A stretch of 64,000 nucleotides of DNA from RHKX01 sp963826475 (GCA_963826475.1 CAWGXC010000003.1:186001-250000), one strand, 5' to 3'; shown: positions 1 through 9,127, counted from the stretch's first letter. Notes: generated from the sequence alone by a model not told the origin. Made by a program: numbers and translations.

Positions 1-262
1 TGAGGCTTGGCGTCAGCGAGTCATCGCCGGCGGAGCGCGGCCGACACCCGTCATCGATCGCTTCTACTTCAGGTCGATCTACTTCCGTGAGCCGAGCGGG
101 ATTTTGTTCGAGATCGCCACCCTCGGGCCGGGATTCACGGTCGACGAGCCGCTGGAGTCGCTCGGCGAGAAGCTCTCGCTGCCGCCCGACTATGAGCACC
201 TCCGCGCCCAGGTCGAGGCGAACCTGACGCCGGTCTTCAGCCCGAGGCAGGAGCCCGCGTGA
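1..262 (+). CDS. VOC-family ring-cleaving dioxygenase (MhqO-like), C-terminal part
   Basis: The gene enters from the left edge; only the last 86 codons are present, in frame 2, ending with TGA at 260-262. The translated tail contains VIDRFYFRSIYFREPSG followed by FEIATLGPGF, the pattern of the last beta-alpha-beta-beta-beta repeat of VOC (glyoxalase/extradiol dioxygenase) proteins. In this family the Glu of FEIAT is a metal ligand. The closest family I recognise is the MhqO/MhqE ring-cleaving dioxygenase, which opens hydroquinone-type rings. The stop overlaps the GTG start of an MhqD-like esterase by 4 bases, the same mhqO-mhqD pairing known from Bacillus, which supports the call. Substrate is inferred. 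Confidence 0.75.
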   Translation, partial: EAWRQRVIAGGARPTPVIDRFYFRSIYFREPSGILFEIATLGPGFTVDEPLESLGEKLSLPPDYEHLRAQVEANLTPVFSPRQEPA

Positions 263-972
263 GCCCTGCGATCGAATGGGGCGGAGTCGACCTGCGGGTC
301 CGCGAGGCGAGCGTCCCGGAGCCGTCCGGAGCGCTGATCCTCAACCACGGACGCGGCGCCGATGAGAACGACCTCTTCGGACTCCTCGACGAGCTCGACC
401 CAGGGCGCCGTCTGCTCGGCGTCACCACGGGTGGACCCTGGTTCGGCATCCCGCCGGGAGGGCGTCACTGGTACGTCGTGGAGCGCGTCGGCTATCCGCA
501 GCCAGAGACGTTCGGGCCCAGCTACGAGGCGCTGGCGATCCGCCTCGACGCGCTTCTCGCCGAGCGAGGCATCGGCTGGTCACGCACCGTGCTCGGTGGT
601 TTCTCCCAGGGAACCGTGATGTCCCACGCCCTCGCGCTCGGGACCGGCCGTCCCGTGCCGGCTGGGCTGGCCGCGATGAGCGGATTCATCCCGGAGGTGG
701 AGGGCTGGCGCGCCGATCTCGCGTCGCGGGCCGACCTGCCCGTCTACATCCACCACGGCGCACGCGATCCGGTCATCTCGGTCGACTTCGCCCGGGCCGC
801 TCGCGCGACCCTCGTGGATGCCGGGATCGAGACGACCTACCGGGAGACGGACGCCGGCCATTGGCTGCCGCCGGAGATCCTCGAGGAGCTTCGCGGGTTC
901 GTCGCCGCGGCCGTTCCCGACCTGAGCGGCGCTGACGGGAGTGAAACCAGCGGTCGCCGAGGGACCAGCTAG
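259..972 (+). CDS. Phospholipase/carboxylesterase family alpha/beta hydrolase (MhqD-like)
   Basis: A 237-residue cytosolic alpha/beta hydrolase of the dienelactone hydrolase/carboxylesterase type. The nucleophile elbow GFSQG puts the catalytic Ser at about residue 116, the Asp lies in HHGARD at about 170, and the His in DAGHW at about 201, so the triad is complete. An NHGRG motif near residue 29 supplies the oxyanion hole. The GTG start overlaps the stop of the upstream ring-cleaving dioxygenase, indicating translational coupling. By analogy with mhqOD of Bacillus the pair would process quinone or aromatic ring-cleavage products. The last 20 residues are low-complexity and may be dispensable. 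The 3' end overlaps by 4 bases the convergent esterase gene. Confidence 0.8.
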   Translation: MSPAIEWGGVDLRVREASVPEPSGALILNHGRGADENDLFGLLDELDPGRRLLGVTTGGPWFGIPPGGRHWYVVERVGYPQPETFGPSYEALAIRLDALLAERGIGWSRTVLGGFSQGTVMSHALALGTGRPVPAGLAAMSGFIPEVEGWRADLASRADLPVYIHHGARDPVISVDFARAARATLVDAGIETTYRETDAGHWLPPEILEELRGFVAAAVPDLSGADGSETSGRRGTS

Positions 973-3281
973 GGGTGAACTGCGCGCACCAGCACCCGGT
1001 GATGGCCGGCGGGGACCTTCACCTTCAACGTCCGCTGCCGGCGGTGCAGGAGCCGAGCGTGCTTGCGCCCATCGATGCGAACCCGGGCCTGCCGGGACCG
1101 CCCCCGGCTGAGGCGTAAGCGCAGCCGCGACTGCGTGGTTACGTCGATTCGCAGGCCCCGCCTGCTCACCGCCACCCGCGCGCGGCGAAGATCGAGGGTG
1201 AGGCGCCGGGCGTTGGTGGCCGTGAGCGTGAGGGAGTTCGAGCGCCCGGTCTGAGGACCGAAGGCCGGCACGGTGCGCAGCAGCGTGCCGGCGGAGCGGC
1301 CGGAGGGGCCGTTGGTGTTCACCATGGATTCCGAGCGATCGGCCTGCTGCGGGTCGAGGGGTCGGTGCGGGATCCCGCCGGATGCCACCTCCACGGTGGC
1401 GGGCTGGTTGGGATCGACCGCACGCACGCGGTCCAGCCAGTAGGCCCCGTCGTAGACCAGGCCGAGCTTCGGTTGGCTCTCGCCGACGGGTTGCGTCCAT
1501 GCGATCTCTGCGGGGTTCGCGTTGCGCTGGTGCGCGGCGAAGAAGGTGAAGATGTCGGGCAGCGTGTCGTAGATCGAGGAGTACTCGTGGATCTTCGTGT
1601 CGTAGACGAGCAGTTGCGCGTCGTAACCGAGATCCGACAGGGCCGAATACATCTTCCGTGCGTCGGCGGCGCCCGCATCGAGATCCTGCTCGGAGCTCAT
1701 CTCGAACCAGGGGACGTTGCGGAGGTTGGCGGCGAGGTCGATCGAGTCGGTGCCCTGCGCCGGCGCCACCGCGGCGAAGAGGTCGGGGTGACGGGTCGCG
1801 ACGTTGTTGGTTCCGTAGCCACCCATCGAGTGGCCCATCAGGTAGATCCTGTCGCGGTCCACGTGGTAGCGACGCTCGACATCGTGGATCACCTCGAGCA
1901 CGTCGAGATCGCCGGGGCCCTTGTAGAAGTAGTCGCCGCGGCCGAGCGGGGTCGCAAGCAGGTATCCGCGCTGGTCCGCCCCTTCAACCAGCCCCACGGG
2001 GTTGTGGAATGCCTCGTCTGGACCGCCGGTGAAGCCGTGCAGGTAGACGATCAGCGGCCACTTCCGCGCGGATGCCGGATATCGCTCGGGAACGTGCATC
2101 CCGTACCACTGCAGCCGCCCTGTGTGCTTGTAGGTCACGTTGAACCCCGGGTTCGCCGCGGGGCCGAACCCGGGTGGGGGAGACGGTGCGGGCACGGCTC
2201 CCTCCTCCCGGCTGATCCCGTCGGCCGCGGAGTAGCGGCTCGAGAACATGCGAGACAGGTCACCGGTGCTCTCAACCGGGCTGCCCTTACCCCTCCGAAG
2301 CGCCGCCACATCGACGGTCTCGGCGGCATCGGATGCGTCACCCCCGGAGAGGATCTGCGACTGCGAGAGCTCGTCGAATGACCACGGGTGGTCATCGGCG
2401 AAGAGCAGGTCCCAGACGTTGGTCGGCGATGTGCTGCCGCCGGATCCCGGCTGCTGCTCGGTCGCGTCTCCGTTCGGCACCGACCAGTAGCTGCCCGGGT
2501 GCTGCGGGTCGCCGAGGCCGGAGCCGCCGGTCAGTCGCCATCGCCCACCTGGCAGGAGCTTCAGCGGAACCCGGGCGACCACGGCGTGATCGGCGGCTCG
2601 CGTTTTCAGCTTTCGCTCGACGCCGCCAGGTCCGGAGAGGGTTGCGCCGCCGCCCCACACCGTGAGCGCGGACTCCCAGGGCGATGAGAGATGAGCGTTG
2701 CGTGGCCACTGCCGGCTCGCCACATCCTGGGTGTCGGGCGCGAACGCGAGCGTGGCCATCTGGGCGTCCCGCCGCGGCATCGAGTCCCAGCGGAAGCGGG
2801 CGTAGAGGAAACGCCCTCTGACCACCAGGCGCAACTCCGCCAGATCGGCGGTTCCGTCGGGCCAGCGCGCATGATCGGTCGGCAGCTGGTAATCGCCGTT
2901 GTGGGCACCGCGATGGGCGCCGAAGAAGTCATACGTGAGCGCCAGGTACAGATCACGGCGCATGAAGCCCTGATCGAGGCCGGGACCGGTGAGCGCGGAA
3001 TCGAAGTACTCGGTGCGCTTGGTCGCGTCGGAGTCGGCCCCCTGAGCCTGCTCGATCCCGTTCGTGTAGATCCACTGCCCGTGGCGGACCTCGGCCGTGC
3101 GGAACACGCCACCGGCGCGACCATGGAATTCGGGCCAGCGAGCCGCGGCGGAGGCGGGCACGGCGGTGATGATGAGAACGGCGACGCAGGCCGCCCACCC
3201 GACCACCCCTCCGCGCCCGCGCCGGGAGTGATTGCGGCCCTCACTCTGTCGCTCGCTCGCGGGCTGCAAAAGCGGGATCAC
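969..3281 (-). CDS. Large secreted esterase/depolymerase-like protein
   Basis: About 770 residues with a signal peptide (Arg-rich n-region, then AACVAVLIITAVPASA). The N-terminal half, about residues 45-390, is unassigned and may be a beta-sandwich; it carries many Trp, Tyr and Asp residues. An alpha/beta hydrolase domain follows with YLHGFTGGPDE (oxyanion loop) and GHSMGGYG, the Ser being near residue 485. This is the arrangement of feruloyl-esterase/PHB-depolymerase-like prolyl-oligopeptidase relatives. The last 100 residues are a very Arg-rich repeat-like tail. I chose the GTG at 3281, just after the preceding gene's stop at 3283, because the longer ATG start at 3335 would overlap that gene by 50 bases. 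Substrate unknown; probably an extracellular polymer or ester. Confidence 0.7.
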   Translation of the reverse strand: MIPLLQPASERQSEGRNHSRRGRGGVVGWAACVAVLIITAVPASAAARWPEFHGRAGGVFRTAEVRHGQWIYTNGIEQAQGADSDATKRTEYFDSALTGPGLDQGFMRRDLYLALTYDFFGAHRGAHNGDYQLPTDHARWPDGTADLAELRLVVRGRFLYARFRWDSMPRRDAQMATLAFAPDTQDVASRQWPRNAHLSSPWESALTVWGGGATLSGPGGVERKLKTRAADHAVVARVPLKLLPGGRWRLTGGSGLGDPQHPGSYWSVPNGDATEQQPGSGGSTSPTNVWDLLFADDHPWSFDELSQSQILSGGDASDAAETVDVAALRRGKGSPVESTGDLSRMFSSRYSAADGISREEGAVPAPSPPPGFGPAANPGFNVTYKHTGRLQWYGMHVPERYPASARKWPLIVYLHGFTGGPDEAFHNPVGLVEGADQRGYLLATPLGRGDYFYKGPGDLDVLEVIHDVERRYHVDRDRIYLMGHSMGGYGTNNVATRHPDLFAAVAPAQGTDSIDLAANLRNVPWFEMSSEQDLDAGAADARKMYSALSDLGYDAQLLVYDTKIHEYSSIYDTLPDIFTFFAAHQRNANPAEIAWTQPVGESQPKLGLVYDGAYWLDRVRAVDPNQPATVEVASGGIPHRPLDPQQADRSESMVNTNGPSGRSAGTLLRTVPAFGPQTGRSNSLTLTATNARRLTLDLRRARVAVSRRGLRIDVTTQSRLRLRLSRGRSRQARVRIDGRKHARLLHRRQRTLKVKVPAGHHRVLVRAVHP

Positions 3282-3282
3282 C

Positions 3283-4023
3283 CTAGGGGCGCTTCGGGAC
3301 CCAGCCGGCCGGAAAGGCACCGGCCGGGATCGCACCGGGATAGTCGGGAAACCAGCGGAGGCCGATCTCGCCGGCCGGACGAGCGGCCATCAGCTCGTCG
3401 AGGTCGCCGATGATCATCAGGACGCGCAGCGTCGAGGCGATCTGAAGGTCGGCGGCATTGGGCGACTTGCCGCCGATGATGCCGTCGGCGATCAGCTGAT
3501 CGACGTGGTCGAGCTTGGCCGGCAGGCTCTCGAGGTCGGCGGCGAGTCGGACCGCCGTGATGCCGTGGTACTTCCAGGACGCGCGGACGTATTTGATCGC
3601 GAAATCGGTTCCGGCCGGGTCGAGCTGTCCGGAGCCGCCCATGGCTCCCATCGACTCAGGGCGGAAATGCAGCGCGCCCCAGCCCAGGTTGCGGCCGAGC
3701 TGCTGCAGCTCCTCGTCACCCCAGCGCTCGGCCTCGCGAACCTCGGCGGCGATGTCGTTGGGGAAGAGCGGCGGATCGGGGGCGATCTCCTCGAGCTTCC
3801 GGAAGATGGCGCTCGAGCCATGGACCGGCTCGTCGTCGACCAGCAGGCCGGGCACGGTCGAATTGCCCTCGCCGTAGATCGCCTGCATTGCGCCGACGTG
3901 CTCACCGGCGACCATGTCGACCTTCTCGAACTCGAGTCCCTTGAACTTGATCGCAGCCTCGGCCGCGCGAGACGGATGAGACGGTGGCAGGACGTGGAGC
4001 GTGAGGGCGGGGGAGGAGCTCAT
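3283..4023 (-). CDS. Glutathione S-transferase-like protein
   Basis: The protein of 246 residues opens with a thioredoxin-like GST N-domain: LHVLPPSHPSRAAEA, then the cis-Pro motif STVPGLLVDD and HGSSAIFRKLEE. An all-helical C-domain follows. The position of the usual Cys or Ser at the end of the first strand is occupied by SHPSR, so a serine-type enzyme or a non-catalytic binding protein is possible. The ATG at 4023 begins MSSSPAL and looks best; an in-frame GTG at 4062 would add 13 residues. It lies seven to forty-six bases after the secreted glycosidase gene, on the same strand. Actinobacteria generally lack glutathione, so the true thiol is uncertain. Confidence 0.65.
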   Translation of the reverse strand: MSSSPALTLHVLPPSHPSRAAEAAIKFKGLEFEKVDMVAGEHVGAMQAIYGEGNSTVPGLLVDDEPVHGSSAIFRKLEEIAPDPPLFPNDIAAEVREAERWGDEELQQLGRNLGWGALHFRPESMGAMGGSGQLDPAGTDFAIKYVRASWKYHGITAVRLAADLESLPAKLDHVDQLIADGIIGGKSPNAADLQIASTLRVLMIIGDLDELMAARPAGEIGLRWFPDYPGAIPAGAFPAGWVPKRP

Positions 4024-4068
4024 GCAGATGACTCTACGCGGCCGATCAGCCTCCCGGCGCACCCGGGA

Positions 4069-5211
4069 TCACGGCCTTGCTGGGGCGCCGAACCGTGCAA
4101 TCGAGTGCGCCATGACGCTGAAGGCCGGCTTGCGGGTGTAGTCGTCGCGCAGCAGGCCGACGGCGTCGAAGAGATCGGCACCTGACGAGTTGTTGTCGCG
4201 CAGGTTGAAGTAGCGGTAGTCGCTGATCCCGAGCGTTCCCGAATAGCGGTGGATCGCGTCGAGAGTGGATTGCAGATCCGCGGACTGCGAGGCCTCGTCG
4301 CGGCCGAGGTTGGTCGCGTAGCCGTTCTCGCTCACCCAGAGGTCGACGCCGTCGCCCAGCCCCGCCTTGGGCATGTAGCAACCGCGCAGCAGCGTCAGCG
4401 CTTCGAGCACCTCGTCGCCGGCGGTGCGGCCCGGGAGCGGGGCCGGCGGGAAGACGAGGCCGGGGTAGATCTGCAGTCCCACGTAATCGAGGGCGCGACG
4501 GAAGCGCGGAGTCGCCCTGGCCCCGATCTCCTCCCAGAAGCTCCGATCTGAGTTCGGCGCGTAGCGCCAGGCGAACGAGAAGCCGAGCTGGATGTCGCTG
4601 CGGCCGATCGCGCGCAGCTTACGATCGGCGGCGAGCACGCCCTTGACGATCGCCTTCCTGACTCCGTCGTAGCTGCCGTCGGAGGTGTTCGGCGAGACGG
4701 CGAAGTTGGCCTCGTTGGTGATCGAGAGGGCGACCACGCTCCGTCGCTTGCCGAGGATCCTCACCGCCTGCCGCACGTAGTGCTTCCATGCGTGCATGTC
4801 CCCCGCTTGGCCCTCAGGAGGGTGGTAGCGGACCTGCAGCTCGGTATCGAAGCCGGCGCGGGCGTAGCGGTCGACGATGGCGGCGTAGTGGCGGATCCCG
4901 GGCACTCCATCCGACCAGAACATCCGGTTCAGGCGCAGGACGAGATCGCGGTTGCGCGGGCGCAGGGCTCGCAGCGCGGTCCTCGCGGCCCGTCGGTCCT
5001 CCGACTTCGGCTCGAGCTGGCTCGTCCCCGCGCTGCCGGCGCTCAGCGGAGTGATGCCGAAGCGAATCGGATGCGCCGCGGCGTCGAGGGGTGGTGGGTC
5101 GGCCGTGAGGCAGTTCGGATCCGGAGACTTCGCATCAGCGAGCGGGACCGGGAGGCAGGCGAGGGCAGCGGCAACCGCGACCGCGCAGGACGCGAGTACG
5201 TGACGGATCAC
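4069..5211 (-). CDS. Secreted clan GH-A-like glycoside hydrolase
   Basis: This 380-residue protein has a signal peptide ending near PLADA (residue 27). The fold looks like a (beta/alpha)8 glycosidase of clan GH-A: a TNEANF motif at about residue 167 supplies the acid/base Glu after strand 4 and WVSENGY at about 295 supplies the nucleophile Glu after strand 7. A tyrosine near YLQIYP-like sequence lies between them. Substrate is not readable; beta-xylanase, beta-glucosidase or cell-wall glycan are possible. The GTG start overlaps the stop of the upstream coiled-coil gene by 4 bases (5208-5211), so the two are translated together. Confidence 0.65.
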   Translation of the reverse strand: MIRHVLASCAVAVAAALACLPVPLADAKSPDPNCLTADPPPLDAAAHPIRFGITPLSAGSAGTSQLEPKSEDRRAARTALRALRPRNRDLVLRLNRMFWSDGVPGIRHYAAIVDRYARAGFDTELQVRYHPPEGQAGDMHAWKHYVRQAVRILGKRRSVVALSITNEANFAVSPNTSDGSYDGVRKAIVKGVLAADRKLRAIGRSDIQLGFSFAWRYAPNSDRSFWEEIGARATPRFRRALDYVGLQIYPGLVFPPAPLPGRTAGDEVLEALTLLRGCYMPKAGLGDGVDLWVSENGYATNLGRDEASQSADLQSTLDAIHRYSGTLGISDYRYFNLRDNNSSGADLFDAVGLLRDDYTRKPAFSVMAHSIARFGAPARP

Positions 5212-6086
5212 CCGAGCGTCTGGCGGCGCGCCTGCTCGGCGGCCGCAACCGCCGCCGCCTCGGTCCGTTCGCGCTCGGCTGCGGCCCTCTCCTCCGCAAC
5301 CTCGCGGAGCCGCAGCTTCTCGGCCGCCAGTCGCTCGTGAAGCTCGCGGTCGAGCTCGCGGGTCACCCGCTCCCGCTCCTGCTCGGCGAGCGATTCGGCC
5401 TCGGCCTCCGCCTTCGCAGCCTCGGCTTCCAATCGCGCTTCCGCTTGCTGGCGGATCGCCTGTCCCGCTTCGCGGGCGAGCCGATTGGCGACGCGCTCGA
5501 GCTGACTCTCGAGGGTCTCCGCCCGTTGCTCGGCCACCTCGCGGGCCTCGCGCTGCGTCGTCGCCTCCTGCATCGCCTGCTCGCGGATCTCGGCGATCTG
5601 TCCGTCGAGGGCGCTTTCGCGCTCGGCGATCCTCGCCTCGAGCTCCTTCGTCCTCGCGGCGATCGACTCCTCGAGCTCGGTTCGCTGGGCTTCGAGCGCC
5701 TCCCGCTTGGGCGCGAGCGCCGCCTCAACCTGTTCCTCGACCATGGCCTCGAGTCGCTGGACGGTGAGCTGGACCTTCTCCTCGGCCTGCTCCCTGAGAT
5801 GGTCCTTGACCTCTTGAAGCTTCGCCTCGTAGTGCTCCTCGGCGGCGACGGCACGCAGCTCTGCAGCGGTCGAAGCCTGTTCCGCCTGAGCCGCTCGCGC
5901 CTCGGCGGCGGCCATCCGCTCAGCGGCGGCGCGTGACTCGGAGACGATCGAGCCGATGTCGCTGACGAGCGCCTCGCTCATCTGCCGCGTCTGCTCGATT
6001 GCGGTCGCGACCTCGCCGAAGGCGTCTCCGACCTCCTCGAGATCCCCGCTCTCTCCGTCGCTTGAATTCACGTCATTCCACTTCAT
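5208..6086 (-). CDS. Long coiled-coil protein of unknown function
   Basis: The 292 residues are almost entirely Ala, Glu, Arg, Gln and Leu in heptad pattern, predicted as one long coiled coil from about residue 60 to the end. The first 40 residues (MKWNDVNSSDGESGDLEE) are acidic. There is no signal peptide or membrane segment. The ATG at 6086 was chosen because upstream in-frame sequence is Arg/Pro-rich and noncoding in character. The gene overlaps the secreted glycosidase by GTGA. The name of the family cannot be told from composition alone; a scaffold or cytoskeletal role is a guess. Confidence 0.6.
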   Translation of the reverse strand: MKWNDVNSSDGESGDLEEVGDAFGEVATAIEQTRQMSEALVSDIGSIVSESRAAAERMAAAEARAAQAEQASTAAELRAVAAEEHYEAKLQEVKDHLREQAEEKVQLTVQRLEAMVEEQVEAALAPKREALEAQRTELEESIAARTKELEARIAERESALDGQIAEIREQAMQEATTQREAREVAEQRAETLESQLERVANRLAREAGQAIRQQAEARLEAEAAKAEAEAESLAEQERERVTRELDRELHERLAAEKLRLREVAEERAAAERERTEAAAVAAAEQARRQTLG

Positions 6087-6133
6087 TCGGCGACCAGGGT
6101 GCGAGGGTACCGCGCTCGGCAACGGAACCGCGA

Positions 6134-7345
6134 CTACCGCTGGTCGGCAACCGCGACCCTCCTGGCGATTCCGGGTGCCACGTGGCCGATGCGCCGGCCG
6201 AGGACGAGTGCGAGGCACAGCGCAGCGAGCGCGCCGGCTGCCGCGACGAAGAACGACAGCTCGTAGCCGCCGATCGCCGCCGCGGCACCGGCGATCGGAG
6301 CGCCGAGGCCGACCCCGACGTCGAAGCAGGCGGTGAAGGTGCCCATCGCGACGCCGCGGCGATCGTCATCGACCCGGTTGATCACGAGCAGAGCGAGGCT
6401 GGGGAAGATCGTCGAGAAGGCCATCCCCATGGCGATTGCGCCGGCGAACGCCGCGAGGGGGCTCTGGGCGAGGCCGATCACGATCAGGCCGGCGGCTTCG
6501 ACCCCTGCGGCGAAGGCCGCACAGCGGGCTGCGCCGAGTCGATCCGGCAGGCCGCCGGCGACGACCCGGGTGGCCACGATCGCGAAGGCGAACGCAGTGA
6601 AGACCTCGGCGCCGTGGCCGATCTCCCGCTCGTCGAGGTGGAGGACGACGAAGGCGGCGAGCGCGGCGTAGCCGAGGGTCGCCAGCGACAGCGCGGCCCC
6701 CGGTGCGAACGACTCGCGGGCGAAGAAGCTTCCGCGAACCCCGCCGAGCTTCCGCGTCGGGCGCTCAGATTGCGGAATCCGCGACGCGATTGCGGCGCCG
6801 ATCAGGGGTGAGGCGATGGCGAAAGCCCAGACGAAGCCGTAATCGGAGGCTCGCAGCAGCAACTCGCCGATGGGCGGGCCGAAGGCGAGCCCGCCCCAGA
6901 TCGAGAGCCCGTAGAGGCCGATGATGCGACCGCGCCGCTCGACCGGGGAGATGTCGACGACCCACGCGGCCCCAGCGGTGTAGACCATGCCTTCGCCGGC
7001 GCCGAGCAGGAGGCGCGCGATGATCAGCCCCGGGACGCCTGCGGGAACGAAGTAGAGCGCGCTGGCGAAGGCCATCAACAGGGCGCCCCCGACGACGATC
7101 GGCCGGCGGCCACGGCTGTCGGCGAACGAGCCGGCGAGCGGACGGCAGGCGAGGCCGGTTATCGCGAAGGCGCCGGTGACGATGCCCACTGCGACGTCGC
7201 CCGCCCCGATCGGTCCCTGCACGTATCGAGGCATGATCGGCAGCGTCGCTCCGACGCTGAGCAGCGACAGGATGGTGACGCCGAAGAGCGCGGCGAACGC
7301 CAGGCGCGGAGGAAGCGCCCGCGACCGCCGCTGCGGGGCTCTCAT
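6134..7345 (-). CDS. MFS transporter
   Basis: A 403-residue major facilitator superfamily protein with about 12 hydrophobic helices. The loop between helices 2 and 3 carries GSFADSRGRRP, the MFS motif A. The N-terminal half keeps the drug:H+ antiporter look (RPLAG, LLGAGEGMVYTAG). A regulatory or tail extension is absent. The ATG overlaps the stop of the acyl-CoA synthetase gene by 4 bases (7342-7345), so an organic acid or drug handled by that enzyme may be its substrate; this is inference. The gene is followed 47 bases later by the coiled-coil gene on the same strand. Confidence 0.8.
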   Translation of the reverse strand: MRAPQRRSRALPPRLAFAALFGVTILSLLSVGATLPIMPRYVQGPIGAGDVAVGIVTGAFAITGLACRPLAGSFADSRGRRPIVVGGALLMAFASALYFVPAGVPGLIIARLLLGAGEGMVYTAGAAWVVDISPVERRGRIIGLYGLSIWGGLAFGPPIGELLLRASDYGFVWAFAIASPLIGAAIASRIPQSERPTRKLGGVRGSFFARESFAPGAALSLATLGYAALAAFVVLHLDEREIGHGAEVFTAFAFAIVATRVVAGGLPDRLGAARCAAFAAGVEAAGLIVIGLAQSPLAAFAGAIAMGMAFSTIFPSLALLVINRVDDDRRGVAMGTFTACFDVGVGLGAPIAGAAAAIGGYELSFFVAAAGALAALCLALVLGRRIGHVAPGIARRVAVADQR

Positions 7346-8787
7346 GGGCTCGCTTCGCGTATCTCGGCGCGCTTGATCTTGCCGCTGGACGTCTTCGGGA
7401 GCTCGTCGGCGAACTCGACGATTCGCGGGTACTTGTAGGGAGCGGTCTCTCGCTTGACGTGCTCCTGGAGCTCGTGCGCCAAGATCTCGCTCGGCTCACC
7501 GTCGCGGAGAACCACGACCGCCCTCACGACCGAGCCGCGCTCGGGGTCTGGATGGGCGACAGCCGCGGCCTCGGCCACGGCCGGATGAGAGACGAGCGCC
7601 GATTCGACCTCGAACGGGCCGATCCGGTAGCCCGCCGAGACGATCACGTCGTCGGTTCGGCCCTCGAACCAGAGGTAGCCATCGGCGTCCTCGGTGACGA
7701 GGTCACCGGTCCGCCACCACTCGTCGGTGACCGGCTCCTCGCCGATGTAGTTGCTGAAGAAGGTCGGACAGGTCTCCCGTCGCAGGATCAGTTCCCCCTC
7801 GTCGATGCGCAGCTCGATCCCAGGCAGCGGCTTTCCCATTGAGCCCTCCCGAAGCGGCTCGCCCGCCAACGAGCCGGTCAGGGCTCCGGTCTCGGTCTGG
7901 CCGTAGCCGTCATGGATGTCGAGGCCCATCGAGTCGCGGAAGGTGCGAATGACCTCGGGGTTGAGAGGCTCGCCCGCGGAGACCATCCGGCGAAGCGCCG
8001 GGAGCTTCCGCAGCTGGGTCCGCTTGGCGAGCATCCGGTACTCGGTCGGCGCCTGGCAGAGCACGTTGACGCCCTCGCGCTCGCAGATGTCGAGTCGCTC
8101 GGCGGGGTTGAATCGGCCGTCGACGATCAGCGCCGACGCCCCGCAGAGCCAGGGTGCGATGAACGAGTTGCGAGCTGACTTCGACCAGCCGGTTGCCGCA
8201 GTGCACCAGCAAAGCTCCCCCTTGCGGGCGCCGAGCCAGTGTCGGGCTTGGATCTCCTGCCCGGCCAGATAGGACTGCGGGTGGACGGCGCCGCGGGCGC
8301 TGCCGGTCGTGCCGGAGGTGAAGACGATCAGCGCCGGCTCACCGGGCTGGAGCACGGCCGGCTCCGACGGGGCCACCTGGGGCCGTTCCTCGTCGAGGAT
8401 CGCCTGGATCTCCTCGAGATGGATGGAGCGCAGGAAATCGGGGAGCGTCGCCAGCAGATCCGCCTCGCCGAGCGCGATCGCCGGTTTGGCGACGTCGACA
8501 CGGTGGGCGAGATCGGCGCTGCGCAGCTGTGTATTGCAGGGGAGCGCCACGGCGCCGATCCGGAAGCAGGCGAGCATCGCGAGAACCCACTCGGAGCGAT
8601 TGCCGATCAGCATCATCACCACGTCTCCGCGCCCGATTCCGCGGGCCTCGAGAGCACCGGCGAGCCCCGCGCTGCGGGCAACGAGCTCGCCGAATCCCCA
8701 CTCGCGACGGCGGCCCTCCGCGTCGATCGCGATCAATGCCGGCCTGGCTGCGGGGAAGGATTCGAGGACGTCTTCGATGAAGTTCAC
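7342..8787 (-). CDS. AMP-dependent acyl-CoA synthetase
   Basis: About 481 residues of the ANL (acyl-CoA synthetase/luciferase) superfamily. It would activate a carboxylate to acyl-AMP and then acyl-CoA. Motifs in order: FTSGTTGSARG (P-loop-like A3), DGYGQTETG (A5), WFEGRTDDVIVSAGYRIGP (A7/A8) and TSSGKIKRAE with the C-terminal catalytic Lys (A10). The A8 and A5 forms resemble medium-chain or acetyl-type synthetases. The start is uncertain: GTG at 8787 (VNFIEDVLES) fits the usual family N-terminus, whereas the open frame runs to 8952 into the divergent lipoprotein gene. It heads the minus-strand run that includes the MFS gene. Confidence 0.8.
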   Translation of the reverse strand: MNFIEDVLESFPAARPALIAIDAEGRRREWGFGELVARSAGLAGALEARGIGRGDVVMMLIGNRSEWVLAMLACFRIGAVALPCNTQLRSADLAHRVDVAKPAIALGEADLLATLPDFLRSIHLEEIQAILDEERPQVAPSEPAVLQPGEPALIVFTSGTTGSARGAVHPQSYLAGQEIQARHWLGARKGELCWCTAATGWSKSARNSFIAPWLCGASALIVDGRFNPAERLDICEREGVNVLCQAPTEYRMLAKRTQLRKLPALRRMVSAGEPLNPEVIRTFRDSMGLDIHDGYGQTETGALTGSLAGEPLREGSMGKPLPGIELRIDEGELILRRETCPTFFSNYIGEEPVTDEWWRTGDLVTEDADGYLWFEGRTDDVIVSAGYRIGPFEVESALVSHPAVAEAAAVAHPDPERGSVVRAVVVLRDGEPSEILAHELQEHVKRETAPYKYPRIVEFADELPKTSSGKIKRAEIREASP

Positions 8788-9118
8788 AGTTGTGTCCGGT
8801 GCGCGCGATGAATTCGGAAGGTCCGCAACGGTAGCGGCCGCCCTGACGGCGTCGATTGCGGCGCTGGCGGGGTGCTCATCAGCTGACCAGAACGAGCTCG
8901 ACATGGGCGGTGCGGTGGAGCAGATCACCGCTGAGCTCGCGTCGCGCTTCAACGTCGAGGCGAAGACCTTGACATGCCCCGATCAGGTCACGGTCGAGGC
9001 GGGTGCGCGTTTCGGCTGCGAGGGGGTCGAACGCGGCGGGGCCCGGTTTACGATCGAGGTCGAGCTGGTCGGCAAGGACGGGAGGTTCACCTTCACCAAG
9101 CCGCGGGTCAAGGGCTGA
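8777..9118 (+). CDS. DUF4333-type lipoprotein
   Basis: A 113-residue exported lipoprotein. The lipobox ALAGC lies near residue 32, after a hydrophobic stretch (VAAALTASIAALAG). The mature part has CPDQVTVEAG, FGCEGV and VELVGKDGRF, matching the DUF4333 pattern with its two conserved Cys. Two starts are possible: ATG at 8777 (MKFTVVSG), which overlaps the 5' end of the divergent acyl-CoA synthetase gene by 11 bases, or GTG at 8792, which would leave a gap. Neither has a convincing ribosome binding site. The function of DUF4333 is unknown; anchoring to the outer face of the membrane is inferred from the lipobox. Confidence 0.65.
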   Translation: MKFTVVSGARDEFGRSATVAAALTASIAALAGCSSADQNELDMGGAVEQITAELASRFNVEAKTLTCPDQVTVEAGARFGCEGVERGGARFTIEVELVGKDGRFTFTKPRVKG

Positions 9119-9127
9119 AGATCGCGG

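Noticed and set aside
1365..2381. A 338-codon plus-strand frame
   Set aside because: Antisense to the secreted esterase with its clear catalytic motif.
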